The notes: generated from the sequence alone by a model not told the origin. A DNA stretch of 64,000 bases from Bacteroides stercorirosoris (GCF_900142015.1 NZ_FQZN01000023.1:1-64000); one strand, 5' to 3'. Counted from the stretch's first letter, positions 1 to 9,515 are shown. A program made the numbers and translations.

Positions 1-249
1 GTAGACATCTTCCTATGCCCGTTGCTGGATATCTTTCCGGACATGGTGCACAGTTATATCATCGAACTGAAGTATGCCAAATACAAAGATCCTGAAAGCC
101 GGGTGGAGGAACTGCGTCAGGAAGCCATTGAACAGGCCAACCGTTATGCAGATACCGATACGGTGAAACGTGCCGTCGGTACCACGCGCCTGCATAAAAT
201 AGTAGTGGTATATAAAGGTATGGAGATGAGGGTGTGTGAAGAGGTGTAG
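1..249 (+). CDS. PD-(D/E)XK nuclease-domain protein, C-terminal fragment (AAA-ATPase-like/DUF1703 type)
   Basis: The frame is open from the first base of the window to the TAG at 247-249, so only the last 82 codons are visible and the true start is outside. The fragment carries HSYIIELKYAK, which fits the E-x-K half of a PD-(D/E)XK nuclease core, followed by an alpha-helical stretch (EEAxxQAxxYAD-like) and TTRLHKIVVVYKG. This is the usual tail of the Bacteroidetes family that joins an AAA-ATPase-like domain to a PD-(D/E)XK nuclease domain. The biological role of that family is poorly known. The gene ends only 4 bp before the convergent sigma-factor gene, and nothing ties it to the PUL. Confidence 0.7.
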   Translation, partial: VDIFLCPLLDIFPDMVHSYIIELKYAKYKDPESRVEELRQEAIEQANRYADTDTVKRAVGTTRLHKIVVVYKGMEMRVCEEV

Positions 250-253
250 CGTG

Positions 254-817
254 TTAGGTCCGTCCTGCGATAAGAATCAATGCTAAAAGAGGCATGTAGT
301 CTTTCAATTCATTCCGCAGCAATTCTATAGTCCTTTGTTTATAGCGGTTGACGGATTTCACGCTAAGATTTAGCTCTTCCGCTATTTCGGCGTGCGTTTT
401 TCCATTGAAGAAGCTCTCGATGAATACGGTGCGATAACTTTCAGGAAGCTTATTCAGCGTTTCGTATAGCATACGGTATAAGTCATCCAATGTATACACA
501 CTGTCGGGTTCGTTTTCGTAAACAGGTGCTTTTTTTCGGATGATTTCCGCATAGTTCCATTCGTATTCCTGATGCTTCAGATAATTGAGACAACTATTCT
601 TCACGCACATTTTGATGTAACCTAATGTCGTATCTGAGTCCAGTTCAAAAGAATCTATCTTATCCCATAGTGAAGCGAATACATCGGAAACAATATCTTC
701 GCGTGCTTCTTTATCTTCAATAAATCTCTTCGCATACAGACAGAAAGGCGCATAGTACTCCTCATAAAGTTGCTTGAAAGCCTGCTCCTTATCATGTCTT
801 AGGAAAGATATTTTCAT
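254..817 (-). CDS. ECF RNA polymerase sigma-70 factor (Bacteroidetes type)
   Basis: A 187-residue extracytoplasmic-function sigma factor. Region 2 is seen as AFKQLYEEYYAPFCLYAKRF with the acidic helix that follows. Region 4 is seen as LPESYRTVFIESFF followed by a helix-turn-helix with AEIAEELNLSVKSVNRYKQR. It should direct RNA polymerase to the promoter of the adjacent N-glycan PUL once released from the FecR-like anti-sigma next door. I chose the ATG at 815-817. A TTG-initiated extension to 853 would overlap a Bacteroides -7 box (TATATTTG on the minus strand, 851-858). The gene is divergent from its anti-sigma, whereas these pairs are usually co-directional. Confidence 0.9.
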   Translation of the reverse strand: MKISFLRHDKEQAFKQLYEEYYAPFCLYAKRFIEDKEAREDIVSDVFASLWDKIDSFELDSDTTLGYIKMCVKNSCLNYLKHQEYEWNYAEIIRKKAPVYENEPDSVYTLDDLYRMLYETLNKLPESYRTVFIESFFNGKTHAEIAEELNLSVKSVNRYKQRTIELLRNELKDYMPLLALILIAGRT

Positions 818-850
818 ACTAATTAGATTTTTTGAAGCGTTTTTGTCGGG

Positions 851-858
851 CAAATATA
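851..858 (-). promoter_or_regulatory. -7 promoter box of the sigma-factor gene
   Basis: On the minus strand this reads TATATTTG, a perfect match to the Bacteroides -7 consensus TAnnTTTG. It lies 33 bp upstream of the ATG at 817. No good -33 TTTG is seen at the expected 19-21 bp spacing. The box supports the shorter ATG start of the sigma gene. Confidence 0.5.
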
Positions 859-999
859 TAATAAGAAAGCTACATAACGACCTTTTTCTTCTTTTTTTTA
901 TCGGAACGAAAAAAATATCGTTTTGCCTGTCCCTTTTGAAAATCTCAATTGTACTATATATGTAATTGCAATTATAAATACACTTTTTGAACAGAAATT

Positions 1000-1920
1000 A
1001 TGGAAAATATGAATCCCGAATCATTACTACGGAAAGCGCAGGCATTGGGAGATGATATTAAGGAAATAGAATCTATCGATGTGCAGCATGCTTACCGGCG
1101 AATGCAACAGAAGATGAAGAGCAGTCGGCGGAAGATGATTTATAATCAGTGCATGCGTTATGCTGCGTTTCTGACATTGCCGTTGCTGATGGCTTCGTTG
1201 ACTTTGGGATACTTGTATTTTCATAAACCGGTAGAAGAGGAGAAATATGCCGAAGTAACGGCAGCCATGGGTTCAGTGATACGTTATGAACTCCCCGATC
1301 ACTCCGTGGTGTGGCTGAATGCCGGTAGTACTCTGCGTTATCCGACTGTTTTCCGCAAAGACAACCGGAACGTAGAACTGAAAGGCGAAGCATATTTTGA
1401 AGTTGAGGCCGACCGGGAACGTCCTTTTTATGTAAATACATCGGGTGGATTGAGCGTATATGTATACGGAACGAAGTTCAATGTAGCTGCTTATGAAGAG
1501 GATGACTGTATAGAAACTGTGTTGGAAAGAGGTAAAGTAAATGTAATCACCCCCAATCGGGAGACAATGGCATTGTTGCCCGGTGAACAGTTACATTATG
1601 AGAAACAAAGTCAGAAATGGACAAAAAATAAAGTGGACGTTTACGAGAAGGTAGCCTGGAAAGATGGTAAGTTGATATTTAGAAATGCGTCGCTGGAAGA
1701 AATCTTCAAGCGTTTATCGCGGCATTTCAATGTCGATATTCAGTTTAATAATAGGTCCGGAAAAGAATATAGATACCGGGCTACCTTCCGTAGCGAAACT
1801 TTGCCGCAGATATTGGATTATCTGGCAAAATCGGCAGCGCTGAAGTGGAAAGTGGAAGATGCGGCGCAGCAGGCAGATGCTACTTTTACAAAAACAAAAA
1901 TTACAGTCAGTTTATATTAG
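1000..1920 (+). CDS. FecR-family anti-sigma factor
   Basis: A 306-residue inner-membrane regulator. The cytoplasmic N-terminus (about residues 1-50) should bind the sigma factor. One transmembrane helix follows at about 53-74. The periplasmic FecR domain (about 80-190) contains VWLNAGSTLRYP and VELKGEAYFEVEAD, typical of the family. The C-terminus (about 225-306, with LIFRNASLEEIFKRLSRHFNVDI) matches the DUF4974 domain. It should sense substrate-loaded SusC through the STN domain of the receptor encoded downstream and release the sigma factor. It is divergent from the sigma gene (182 bp between starts) and ends 186 bp before susC. Confidence 0.9.
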   Translation: MENMNPESLLRKAQALGDDIKEIESIDVQHAYRRMQQKMKSSRRKMIYNQCMRYAAFLTLPLLMASLTLGYLYFHKPVEEEKYAEVTAAMGSVIRYELPDHSVVWLNAGSTLRYPTVFRKDNRNVELKGEAYFEVEADRERPFYVNTSGGLSVYVYGTKFNVAAYEEDDCIETVLERGKVNVITPNRETMALLPGEQLHYEKQSQKWTKNKVDVYEKVAWKDGKLIFRNASLEEIFKRLSRHFNVDIQFNNRSGKEYRYRATFRSETLPQILDYLAKSAALKWKVEDAAQQADATFTKTKITVSLY

Positions 1921-1966
1921 TAACCTTTTAAAACCCTGAAGAGCCTATGAAATAGCACAAAGATGT

Positions 1967-2055
1967 GAAAAACAAAAAAGGAAGAAAGCTGTCCCCACAG
2001 CCTCCTTCCTAGAGATTTTAAGATTCGCGGCAAAGAGTCTCGCAAACGCTAACCG
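1967..2055 (-). ncRNA. Predicted antisense small RNA in the susC leader (DonS-like)
   Basis: The gap between fecR and susC holds a strong intrinsic terminator on the minus strand: a 13-bp stem with a GGGG loop (1980-2009) followed leftward by a T-rich run (TTTTTTGTTTTT on the minus strand). Two stem positions are G-U pairs on the minus strand but A-C mismatches on the plus strand, so only the minus transcript folds perfectly. Near-consensus -7 boxes (TA-N3-TTTG) lie on the minus strand at 2061-2069 and 2043-2051, giving a transcript of roughly 70-90 nt. Cis-antisense RNAs at this position are known in Bacteroides PULs controlled by ECF sigma/anti-sigma pairs, DonS of the B. fragilis N-glycan locus being the model. 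The 5' end is uncertain. Confidence 0.6.
1980..2009 (-). terminator. Intrinsic terminator of the antisense RNA
   Basis: Thirteen base pairs (two of them G-U only on the minus strand) around a GGGG loop, followed on the minus strand by an almost uninterrupted T run down to about 1967. Confidence 0.7.
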
Positions 2056-2106
2056 GGAATCAAACCTTAGTTCATTGAGTAATAAACTTTAGTTAACTGC
2101 AAATGT

Positions 2107-5100
2107 ATGAAAAATAATCATTCATTTAATGCATTATGTCTTAAATATGCCTTAAATATAAAACTTCCTTTAACCATGAGGATCAGTCTAATACTACTTT
2201 TTGCTGTTATATTACAGCTCCCTGCCGAGAATGTATATGCTCAGCGCACCCGAACATCCTTCTCGATGTCCAATGTTTCGGTAGAACAAGTGTTGAACCG
2301 TATAGAGGAAACATCCGACTATGTATTCCTTTATAATAATAAGACGATTCAGACGAGTCGTATCGTGTCGGTAAGTAATAATTCCGGAAAGATTATGGAT
2401 ATTCTTGATGCCATTTTCAACGGAACGAATGTTACTTATACGGTAATGGATAAACAAATTATCCTGTCTACTAAGCAAATCGCTCAACAAGACCCTCAGA
2501 TTCAGGTAAGCGGAATCGTGAAAGATGGGATGGGAGAACCGCTGATTGGTGTGAACATCAAGGTGAAAGGTGCCCCGAGTGGTGCTATTACAGATATAAA
2601 CGGACAATTTACTTTACAAGTAAAGAAAGATGATGTTTTGGAAATCTCTTACGTGGGATACACTACCAAAACGGTCAAAATCATTAACGACCAGCCGTTG
2701 AATATCATCCTGGAAGAGGATGCACAGAGTTTGAATGAAGTCGTGGTTACAGCTCTTGGTATCAAGCGTGCTGAAAAAGCGTTGAGCTACAATGTGCAGC
2801 AGATTAAGCAGGACGAAATCGTAAGAGTGAAAGACGCTAACTTCGTAAACTCCCTGAGTGGTAAAATAGCTGGTGTCAATATCAATAAGAGTAGTGCCGG
2901 TGTGGGTGGTGCTGCCCGCGTCGTGATGCGTGGCGCCAAGTCTATTGAAGGCGATAACAATGTGCTTTATGTGATAGACGGTATGCCATTGTTTAATTAC
3001 AGCAGAGGTAGCGATAGTGGAATTATGGGTGAAGGCAGTGCCGGAACCGAAGGTATTGCCGACTTTAATCCGGAAGATATTGAAAGCCTTTCAGTATTGG
3101 CAGGTCCTTCAGCAGCAGCCTTGTATGGTAGTAGTGCAGCTAACGGTGCCATTTTGATTACCACAAAGAAAGGTAAGGAAGGTAAAATGCAGATTTCCTT
3201 CTCTTCTTCCGCAGAATTCAGCCGCCCGCTGATGACTCCTAAATTTCAGAATACTTATGGCAATAAACCGGGGGAATATGCAAGTTGGGGTGCAAAATTG
3301 GCTACTCCAAGCAGTTATGATCCGGCAGATGATTTCTTTAATACCGGAACAAATTTCATCAACTCTTTAACGTTGACTACGGGTAATGAATTTAACCAGA
3401 CATTTGCTTCTGTTGCCTCTACTAATTCGAAAGGTATTGTGCCGAATAATACTTATGACCGTCTGAACTTTACAATACGCAATACTTCTAAATTGTTTGA
3501 CGGCAAAGTGCAACTGGACTTGGGAGCATCTTATGTGAAACAGAAAGATAATAATATGATTTCACAGGGACAATACTATAATCCGATTGTTGCGGCTTAT
3601 TTATTTCCGCGGGGTGAAGACTTTGAAGCCATAAAGACTTTTGAAACTTATGATACGGGGCGTAATTTCGCTACTCAGTACTGGCCGTTGTCAGACGGAC
3701 AATTTGCTAACCAGAATCCTTATTGGACGGCTTACCGCAATTTGTTCCCCAATAACAAGAGCCGTTATATGTTCAATGCCGGGCTTACTTATAATATTTT
3801 AGATTGGCTGAGTGTGGCAGGTCGTGTCCGCTTTGATAATTCATATGTTGCCAGTGAGCGAAAATTCTATGCTTCCACTTATTCGACTTTTGCCGACACG
3901 CAAGGTAAATATGTGTACGATGATTATAAGGATTATCAGACTTATGCAGATGCCATTGTGAATATTAATAAGAGTTTCGGAGATTTTAACCTGATGGCTA
4001 ACGTGGGATATAGCTATTCTGAGTTCGGATCATTGAAAAGAGGTTATGGTGGTAATTTGGCAACATTGCCCAACGGATTCTTTATTAATAATATTGCTTC
4101 TGCCGCCGGTATGGCTTCTGAAGAAGGTGGTGACAGTAAGGTAGCGAATGTTGCAGCTTTTGCTAGTATGGAACTGGGGTGGAGAAGCATGCTTTATTTG
4201 ACTCTTACCGGACGTAATGACTGGAACTCCCGCCAGGTTAATTCTAAAGAAGAATCCTTCTTCTATCCTTCAGTCGGTCTGTCGGCTATCGTTTCTGAGA
4301 TGGTAGATCTGCCGAGATTCATTTCTTATTTAAAGGTTAGAGGCTCATTAACAGAAGTGGGTGCACCTATTGCTAAAAGCGGTATGACACCGGGAACTAT
4401 CACAACGCCCATTGTTGGTGGTGTGTTGCAGCCTACCCACATCTATCCTTATTCAGACTATAAGGCTGAACGGACTAAATCTTATGAATTTGGTTTAACC
4501 GCACGTTTCTTGAATAAATTTAATTTTGACTTCACATGGTATAAGTCCAATACTTATAACCAAACCTTTATCGGTGAACTTCCTGAAAGTTCAGGTTATA
4601 AGCAGGTTTACCTGCAAGCCGGTAATGTAGAGAACCGCGGTGTTGAAATGAGCCTTGGATACAATGATACATTCGGTGATTTCAGCGTATCTTCTTCATT
4701 GACGTTTACCAAGAATACCAATGAAATAAAAGAGATGGTGGAAAACTATGAACACCCACTTAGTCTGGAACCGATTAACATTCCCGAAGTATTGAAGGAT
4801 AACGGTCGTGTAATTTTGAAAGTAGGTGGAACCATCAATGATATTTATGCTAACAAATTCCTGAAGAAAGATAACCAAGGTTATGTAAATGTGACGGATA
4901 AGGGTGAGATTATGCTTGAAACTACCGATCCGGTTTATCTGGGCAAGACTACTCCCGACTTCACAATGGGATGGAACAACTCGTTCAATTATAAAGGTTT
5001 TGGTTTGAGTTTCTTGGTCAATGCACGTTTCGGTGGTGTGGTTACATCTTCCACTCAGGCCATTCTGGATCGTTTCGGAGTATCGCAGGCATCTGCCGAT

Positions 5101-5454
5101 GCACGTGACAATGGTGGTGTGATGCTTCCTAACCAGGGCAGATACGACGCCAAGAAATATTACGAATTAATTGGAACAGGTAATAACGACCTGGCAGGTT
5201 ATTATACTTATAGCGCTACGAATATTCGCTTGCAGGAACTTACGTTGAGTTATACATTCCCTAATTCCTGGTTCAACGGTATCGCAAGGGATTTGACGCT
5301 CTCTTTCATTGCTACGAATCCGTGGATGATTTATTGCAAGGCTCCTTACGATCCGGAATTGACTCCGTCAACCAGCACTTATGGTCAGGGAAATGACTAT
5401 TTTATGCAGCCGAGTGTGAGAAGTTTTGGTTTTGGTGTTAAAGTAAAATTCTAA
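2107..5454 (+). CDS. SusC-like TonB-dependent outer-membrane transporter with STN domain (N-glycan PUL)
   Basis: An 1115-residue outer-membrane receptor that should import N-glycan oligosaccharides with the SusD protein encoded next. Order of parts: signal peptide (about 1-45, ending VYAQ), STN secretin/TonB short domain (about 50-110, SVEQVLNRIEETSDYVFLYN), carboxypeptidase-like beta domain (about 133-205, VSGIVKDGMGEPLIGVNI), TonB box and plug (from LNEVVVTALGIKRAEK, about 210), then a 22-strand barrel ending in a terminal phenylalanine. The STN domain is the part that signals to FecR anti-sigma factors, in keeping with the fecR and ECF sigma genes upstream. SusD starts 5 bp after the stop codon. 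Confidence 0.95.
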   Translation: MKNNHSFNALCLKYALNIKLPLTMRISLILLFAVILQLPAENVYAQRTRTSFSMSNVSVEQVLNRIEETSDYVFLYNNKTIQTSRIVSVSNNSGKIMDILDAIFNGTNVTYTVMDKQIILSTKQIAQQDPQIQVSGIVKDGMGEPLIGVNIKVKGAPSGAITDINGQFTLQVKKDDVLEISYVGYTTKTVKIINDQPLNIILEEDAQSLNEVVVTALGIKRAEKALSYNVQQIKQDEIVRVKDANFVNSLSGKIAGVNINKSSAGVGGAARVVMRGAKSIEGDNNVLYVIDGMPLFNYSRGSDSGIMGEGSAGTEGIADFNPEDIESLSVLAGPSAAALYGSSAANGAILITTKKGKEGKMQISFSSSAEFSRPLMTPKFQNTYGNKPGEYASWGAKLATPSSYDPADDFFNTGTNFINSLTLTTGNEFNQTFASVASTNSKGIVPNNTYDRLNFTIRNTSKLFDGKVQLDLGASYVKQKDNNMISQGQYYNPIVAAYLFPRGEDFEAIKTFETYDTGRNFATQYWPLSDGQFANQNPYWTAYRNLFPNNKSRYMFNAGLTYNILDWLSVAGRVRFDNSYVASERKFYASTYSTFADTQGKYVYDDYKDYQTYADAIVNINKSFGDFNLMANVGYSYSEFGSLKRGYGGNLATLPNGFFINNIASAAGMASEEGGDSKVANVAAFASMELGWRSMLYLTLTGRNDWNSRQVNSKEESFFYPSVGLSAIVSEMVDLPRFISYLKVRGSLTEVGAPIAKSGMTPGTITTPIVGGVLQPTHIYPYSDYKAERTKSYEFGLTARFLNKFNFDFTWYKSNTYNQTFIGELPESSGYKQVYLQAGNVENRGVEMSLGYNDTFGDFSVSSSLTFTKNTNEIKEMVENYEHPLSLEPINIPEVLKDNGRVILKVGGTINDIYANKFLKKDNQGYVNVTDKGEIMLETTDPVYLGKTTPDFTMGWNNSFNYKGFGLSFLVNARFGGVVTSSTQAILDRFGVSQASADARDNGGVMLPNQGRYDAKKYYELIGTGNNDLAGYYTYSATNIRLQELTLSYTFPNSWFNGIARDLTLSFIATNPWMIYCKAPYDPELTPSTSTYGQGNDYFMQPSVRSFGFGVKVKF

Positions 5455-5459
5455 ATATT

Positions 5460-7091
5460 ATGAAAATCAATAAATATAAACTCATTTTGGGAGCTTTTTC
5501 CCTAGCTTTTCTGACTGCCTGTGATTTTGAAGCCATCAATACCGATGACTTTGGAATGACACCGGAACGGGGTAAGATGGATGGTATAGTAGTGGGAGGT
5601 CCCATTACGTCCATGCAAAGATGTGTAACGTCAGTGGGTACAGTGGCCGATGATACCGATGTTATTAATCAATACCAGGTGGCTTATCATCTTTCTGCTG
5701 ATTGCTGGAGTGGCTATTTTGCACAAAACGGTACTTGGGATAATGGTAATTGTAACGTTAACTATTATTTGAAGGAGAACTGGGTTTCCGCCTCTTTTAC
5801 GGAATCTTATACCAATATTCTGCCATTGTGGAAGGAAGTGAAACAAGAATCGGAGAAATCGGATATGCCGGAGGCTTTTGCTTTGGCACAGATACTGAAA
5901 ATATCCGCCTGGCATAAGACAACGGATATGTTTGGTCCGATACCTTACAAAAATGCCGGTGAAATGATGTTGGTGATTCCTTACGACAGTCAGGAAGATG
6001 TATATAAATATTTCTTTGAAGATTTGACGGCTGCCATTGAAGTGTTGACTCCAAAGGCTGAACAGAGAGGGAAGTTGCTCTCAAAATTTGATGTGGTATA
6101 TGCAGGTGATGTAAGGAAATGGGTGAAATATGCCAATTCACTGATGCTTCGTCTGGCTATGCGTATCAGATATGCTGATGCTACTACTGCACAGAAGTAT
6201 GCCGAACAAGCTGTTAATCATCCTATTGGTGTGATGGAAAGTAAGGATGATGAAGCTAAGATGGGAAGTGGAGCAGGTTTGGTGTTTGTTAATAATATAG
6301 AGACTTTGGCCAACCAGTATAATGAGTCACGCATGGGCTCATCTATGTTTGCTTATCTGGCCGGATATCAGGATCCTCGTCTGAAAGCTTACTTCAAGGA
6401 AGCCGCAACTGAAGATGCGGTGCAGGTTGGAACATTAGGAAAGTATAGGGCTGTACCGACAGGACATGCTATCAGTAAGAATGAGTCGGCAGGATTTTTC
6501 TTATATTCTCTTCCGAATATTGAGAAAACAACCCCTACCTATTGGATGAGAGCTTCGGAGGTTTATTTCTTGAGAGCAGAAGGTGCTTTGCTGAACTGGA
6601 ATATGAAAGGAAGTGCTGAAGACTTATATAGACAGGGAATCGAGACTTCTTTCGTTGAAAACAATGTAGCAGCTTCCGAGGTAGTTTCTTATATGAACTC
6701 AGGCAGACAGCCTGCGAGCTATACAAACTCAAGACCTTCTGTCAATGAATCAGCTCCTACGCTGGCTACTGCCGCATGGGACGCGACTTCCGATGAACAG
6801 AGACTGGAGAAGATCATGATTCAGAAATGGATTGCTCTTTATCCTAACGGACAAGAAGCTTGGAGCGAATGGAGACGTACCGGTTATCCGAAATTGCATA
6901 AAGTGGTAAGTAATTACGGACGTTCACAGGGAGTGACAGATGTGAAACTGGGTATTCGGAGAATGATATATCCCGCAAACAGAAGTACTTCGGAGGCGGA
7001 TAAAGCCAATTTGCAGAAGGCTATTGAAATGTTGGGTCCTGGTGGTGACGCATCCACGACAAATCTCTGGTGGGATAAGAAAGTGCATTGA
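5460..7091 (+). CDS. SusD/RagB-like surface lipoprotein (SusD-like_2 type)
   Basis: A 543-residue outer-membrane lipoprotein that forms the lid over the SusC pore and binds glycans. A lipoprotein signal ends at the lipobox LTAC. The NTDDFG segment just after it and the later tetratricopeptide-like helices (for example WMRASEVYFLRAEGALLNW and WIALYPNGQEAWSEWRRTGYP) are typical of the SusD-like_2 branch. It sits 5 bp after susC, so the two are co-transcribed and probably translationally linked. Substrate specificity cannot be read from the sequence; the surrounding GH18/GH92/GH130 set points to N-glycans. Confidence 0.93.
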   Translation: MKINKYKLILGAFSLAFLTACDFEAINTDDFGMTPERGKMDGIVVGGPITSMQRCVTSVGTVADDTDVINQYQVAYHLSADCWSGYFAQNGTWDNGNCNVNYYLKENWVSASFTESYTNILPLWKEVKQESEKSDMPEAFALAQILKISAWHKTTDMFGPIPYKNAGEMMLVIPYDSQEDVYKYFFEDLTAAIEVLTPKAEQRGKLLSKFDVVYAGDVRKWVKYANSLMLRLAMRIRYADATTAQKYAEQAVNHPIGVMESKDDEAKMGSGAGLVFVNNIETLANQYNESRMGSSMFAYLAGYQDPRLKAYFKEAATEDAVQVGTLGKYRAVPTGHAISKNESAGFFLYSLPNIEKTTPTYWMRASEVYFLRAEGALLNWNMKGSAEDLYRQGIETSFVENNVAASEVVSYMNSGRQPASYTNSRPSVNESAPTLATAAWDATSDEQRLEKIMIQKWIALYPNGQEAWSEWRRTGYPKLHKVVSNYGRSQGVTDVKLGIRRMIYPANRSTSEADKANLQKAIEMLGPGGDASTTNLWWDKKVH

Positions 7092-7119
7092 TAACTGAAT
7101 TTTTAAAAGAAGAATTATT

Positions 7120-8289
7120 ATGAAATACTTGAAAAAAATATTATTCCTGATTCCATTTGCAGGGCTGTTAATGGCTGCTTGCGATGACTGGACAGAATTA
7201 GAAAGCAAGGAAATTGACCATGTAGGGGGACATAATACGGATGGCAAGTCTGAACAATATTATGCCGATCTCAGAGCTTGGAAAGAAACCTCAAAGGATT
7301 ATGGCCGACCAGTTTATTTTGGTTGGTTCAGTAACTGGTCGCCGATTGGTGCCGCACGTAAAGGTTATCTGAGTTCACTACCTGATAGTGTGGATTACAT
7401 TTCGATGTGGAGCGGTCCTTTTGGAATGACTCCTGAGAAAATAGCGGATAAAAACGATTTTCAAAAAAAGAAAGGCGGGAAACTTTTCGTTTGTTTTATC
7501 TTGCATGATATAGGTACAGGCATTACTCCGGCCTCTGTGGCGGAAAAAGTACAAGCAGACAATCCGGATGCGGATGCCAGTGAAATCAAAAGATTAACCA
7601 AAGTCGCCCAAGATGAATATTGGGGATTTACCAGCGGAGTGAAAGGTACGGAAGATCATACGGCAGCTATCCAAAAGTATGCCCGTGCACTGTGTGACTC
7701 TATTATTGCGAATGATTACGATGGACTCGACATAGACTGGGAACCCAGTGGAGCGGGTGATGGAGATGGAAGTTTGAAGAATCTTTATGATTGGCAAAAC
7801 CCGGATGAATATATGCCGGGTAAGTATTTGCATGTGCTGGTAGAAGAGTTAGGCAAGTATTTAGGTCCTAAGTCTACTCTGGCTGCGGATGGAAAATATA
7901 GATACCTGTTGGTAGACGGTGAATTGTGGAATGTAGACAAGGAATCTGGTCCTTATTTTGATTACTATATTACTCAGGCTTATGGTAATCACGATCTTGA
8001 TGGTAGAGTAGAAGAGGGACAGGATGCTTTTGGCGAATATTATGAACCCCGGAAACATATATTTACCGAGAATTTTGAATCTTCGTGGGATACAGGAGGA
8101 GGTTTACTGGATCAAGCTGCTTATAATCATTCGTCAGGTCCCAAAGGGGGCGTTGGTGCTTTCCGTCTGGATAATGATTATGATAACACTCCTGATTATA
8201 AATATACCAGGGAGGCTATACAGATTATGCATAAGGCTTACGCAGACTATATGAGTTCACAAAATAATAAGCCCGAGGAAAATAAATAA
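7120..8289 (+). CDS. GH18 endo-beta-N-acetylglucosaminidase, lipoprotein
   Basis: A 389-residue lipoprotein (lipobox MAAC near residue 21). The GH18 signature DGxDxDxE is intact as YDGLDIDWEP, with the catalytic glutamate at residue 208. The fold is that of the Endo F/Endo H-type enzymes of Bacteroides N-glycan PULs (YFGWFSNWSP near the start of the barrel, YYITQAYGNHD near the end). The expected reaction is cleavage between the two GlcNAc residues of the N-glycan core at the cell surface, releasing an oligosaccharide with one GlcNAc for import through SusCD. It lies 28 bp after susD and 20 bp before the DUF1735 gene. A chitinase is less likely given the neighbours. Confidence 0.88.
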   Translation: MKYLKKILFLIPFAGLLMAACDDWTELESKEIDHVGGHNTDGKSEQYYADLRAWKETSKDYGRPVYFGWFSNWSPIGAARKGYLSSLPDSVDYISMWSGPFGMTPEKIADKNDFQKKKGGKLFVCFILHDIGTGITPASVAEKVQADNPDADASEIKRLTKVAQDEYWGFTSGVKGTEDHTAAIQKYARALCDSIIANDYDGLDIDWEPSGAGDGDGSLKNLYDWQNPDEYMPGKYLHVLVEELGKYLGPKSTLAADGKYRYLLVDGELWNVDKESGPYFDYYITQAYGNHDLDGRVEEGQDAFGEYYEPRKHIFTENFESSWDTGGGLLDQAAYNHSSGPKGGVGAFRLDNDYDNTPDYKYTREAIQIMHKAYADYMSSQNNKPEENK

Positions 8290-8309
8290 CCCATAAAATC
8301 AGATTAGAA

Positions 8310-9485
8310 ATGAAACGTATTAATTTATATATAAGTATTTTAGCGCTTTTCATCTTTATAGGTTGCAATGACAGTGAAGAAGATATGTTAGGAACTAAAA
8401 TTTACTTTGAAAATACTCAGATAAAGATAGATGCGGAGGATATTGATTCTTACGAATGTGAAGTAATATCACGTTTGTCTAATTTTCTGAAAGGTGATGT
8501 AAATGTAGAGTATCGGATTGGTGATAATAGTTTAGTAGAGGCATATAACTTGAAGAACGGAACGACTTGTTTGCCTATGCCGGCTGAGAATTTTACTTTA
8601 ACGACAACTAATGCGGTTATTAAGGCCGGTGATATCTATTCAGCTCCCAATCAGATTCAATTAAAGAATCTGCTGAAAGTTGAAGAAGGACTTACTTATG
8701 TGATTCCTGTTGTGATGACAGCTGAAGGTGCTCCTATGATGTCCGGTTCGGATGTAGTTTATGTTGTTGTAAAGAAACCTATTTCGATAACCAAAGTGCA
8801 AAAATTCAATGGCAAATATCTGGATGTTACTTTACCGGCTTCTGCCAAGAGTTTGTCTTCACTTACTTTTGAAACGTTACTATATACCACTTATTATAAA
8901 GTGCTCAGTACTGTTATGGGAAATGAGGGTATCTTAATTCTCCGTTTCTCCGACTTGAAGCATCCGGCAAATGAATTGCAAATAGCCGGTAAGATTTCTG
9001 TAATCATTCCGGAGCCGGATATCTTCCAAACAAATAAGTGGTATCATGTGGCATTCACTTATGATTCTGATACGGGAATGGCTACTATCTACGTAAATGG
9101 TGAAAAGATTATTGCTAAAAACGTGGGTGATCAGACCTTTAACTTAAATGAAAGATTCTGTATCGGTTATGCTTACGATTATGATCCGAATCGTACATGG
9201 CCCGGATATATGAGTGAATGTCGTTTGTGGACTGTGGCTCGTACGGCCAACCAGCTTCGTGATAACATGATGTATGTTGATCCGAATACCGAAGGCTTGA
9301 TGGGATATTGGAAAATGAATGGTACGGATGTTGAGAAGCGTGATGACGGTTACTATTATGTGAAAGACCAGACCAAGAACAAACTTGATGCTAAGTCACG
9401 CAAAGGAAGACGTGGAGAGCCGGGTTATTCAGAAGGAGGTACGGTAGAACCGGAAATTGTGGACATGAAGGTAAAAATCGAATAA
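8310..9485 (+). CDS. DUF1735 + LamG (concanavalin-like) domain lipoprotein, probable surface glycan-binding protein
   Basis: A 391-residue lipoprotein with lipobox FIGC near residue 19. The N-terminal half (about 20-160) has the beta-rich pattern of DUF1735, a domain common in surface glycan-binding proteins of N-glycan PULs. The second half (about 165-370) is a LamG/concanavalin-like lectin fold, with KWYHVAFTYDSDTGMATIYVNGEKI and a following GYMSECRLWTVARTANQL. No catalytic residues are apparent. Its place after susC, susD and the GH18 gene, before a stem-loop at 9516, puts it in the surface module of the operon. It probably captures glycoprotein or released glycan. Confidence 0.82.
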   Translation: MKRINLYISILALFIFIGCNDSEEDMLGTKIYFENTQIKIDAEDIDSYECEVISRLSNFLKGDVNVEYRIGDNSLVEAYNLKNGTTCLPMPAENFTLTTTNAVIKAGDIYSAPNQIQLKNLLKVEEGLTYVIPVVMTAEGAPMMSGSDVVYVVVKKPISITKVQKFNGKYLDVTLPASAKSLSSLTFETLLYTTYYKVLSTVMGNEGILILRFSDLKHPANELQIAGKISVIIPEPDIFQTNKWYHVAFTYDSDTGMATIYVNGEKIIAKNVGDQTFNLNERFCIGYAYDYDPNRTWPGYMSECRLWTVARTANQLRDNMMYVDPNTEGLMGYWKMNGTDVEKRDDGYYYVKDQTKNKLDAKSRKGRRGEPGYSEGGTVEPEIVDMKVKIE

Positions 9486-9515
9486 TAAAACTCATTTGGT
9501 TTTTAGTTAGCTTAG

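Noticed and set aside
818..853. N-terminal extension of the sigma factor from a TTG codon
   Set aside because: It overlaps the promoter's -7 box and lacks family similarity; the ATG at 817 begins the conserved part.
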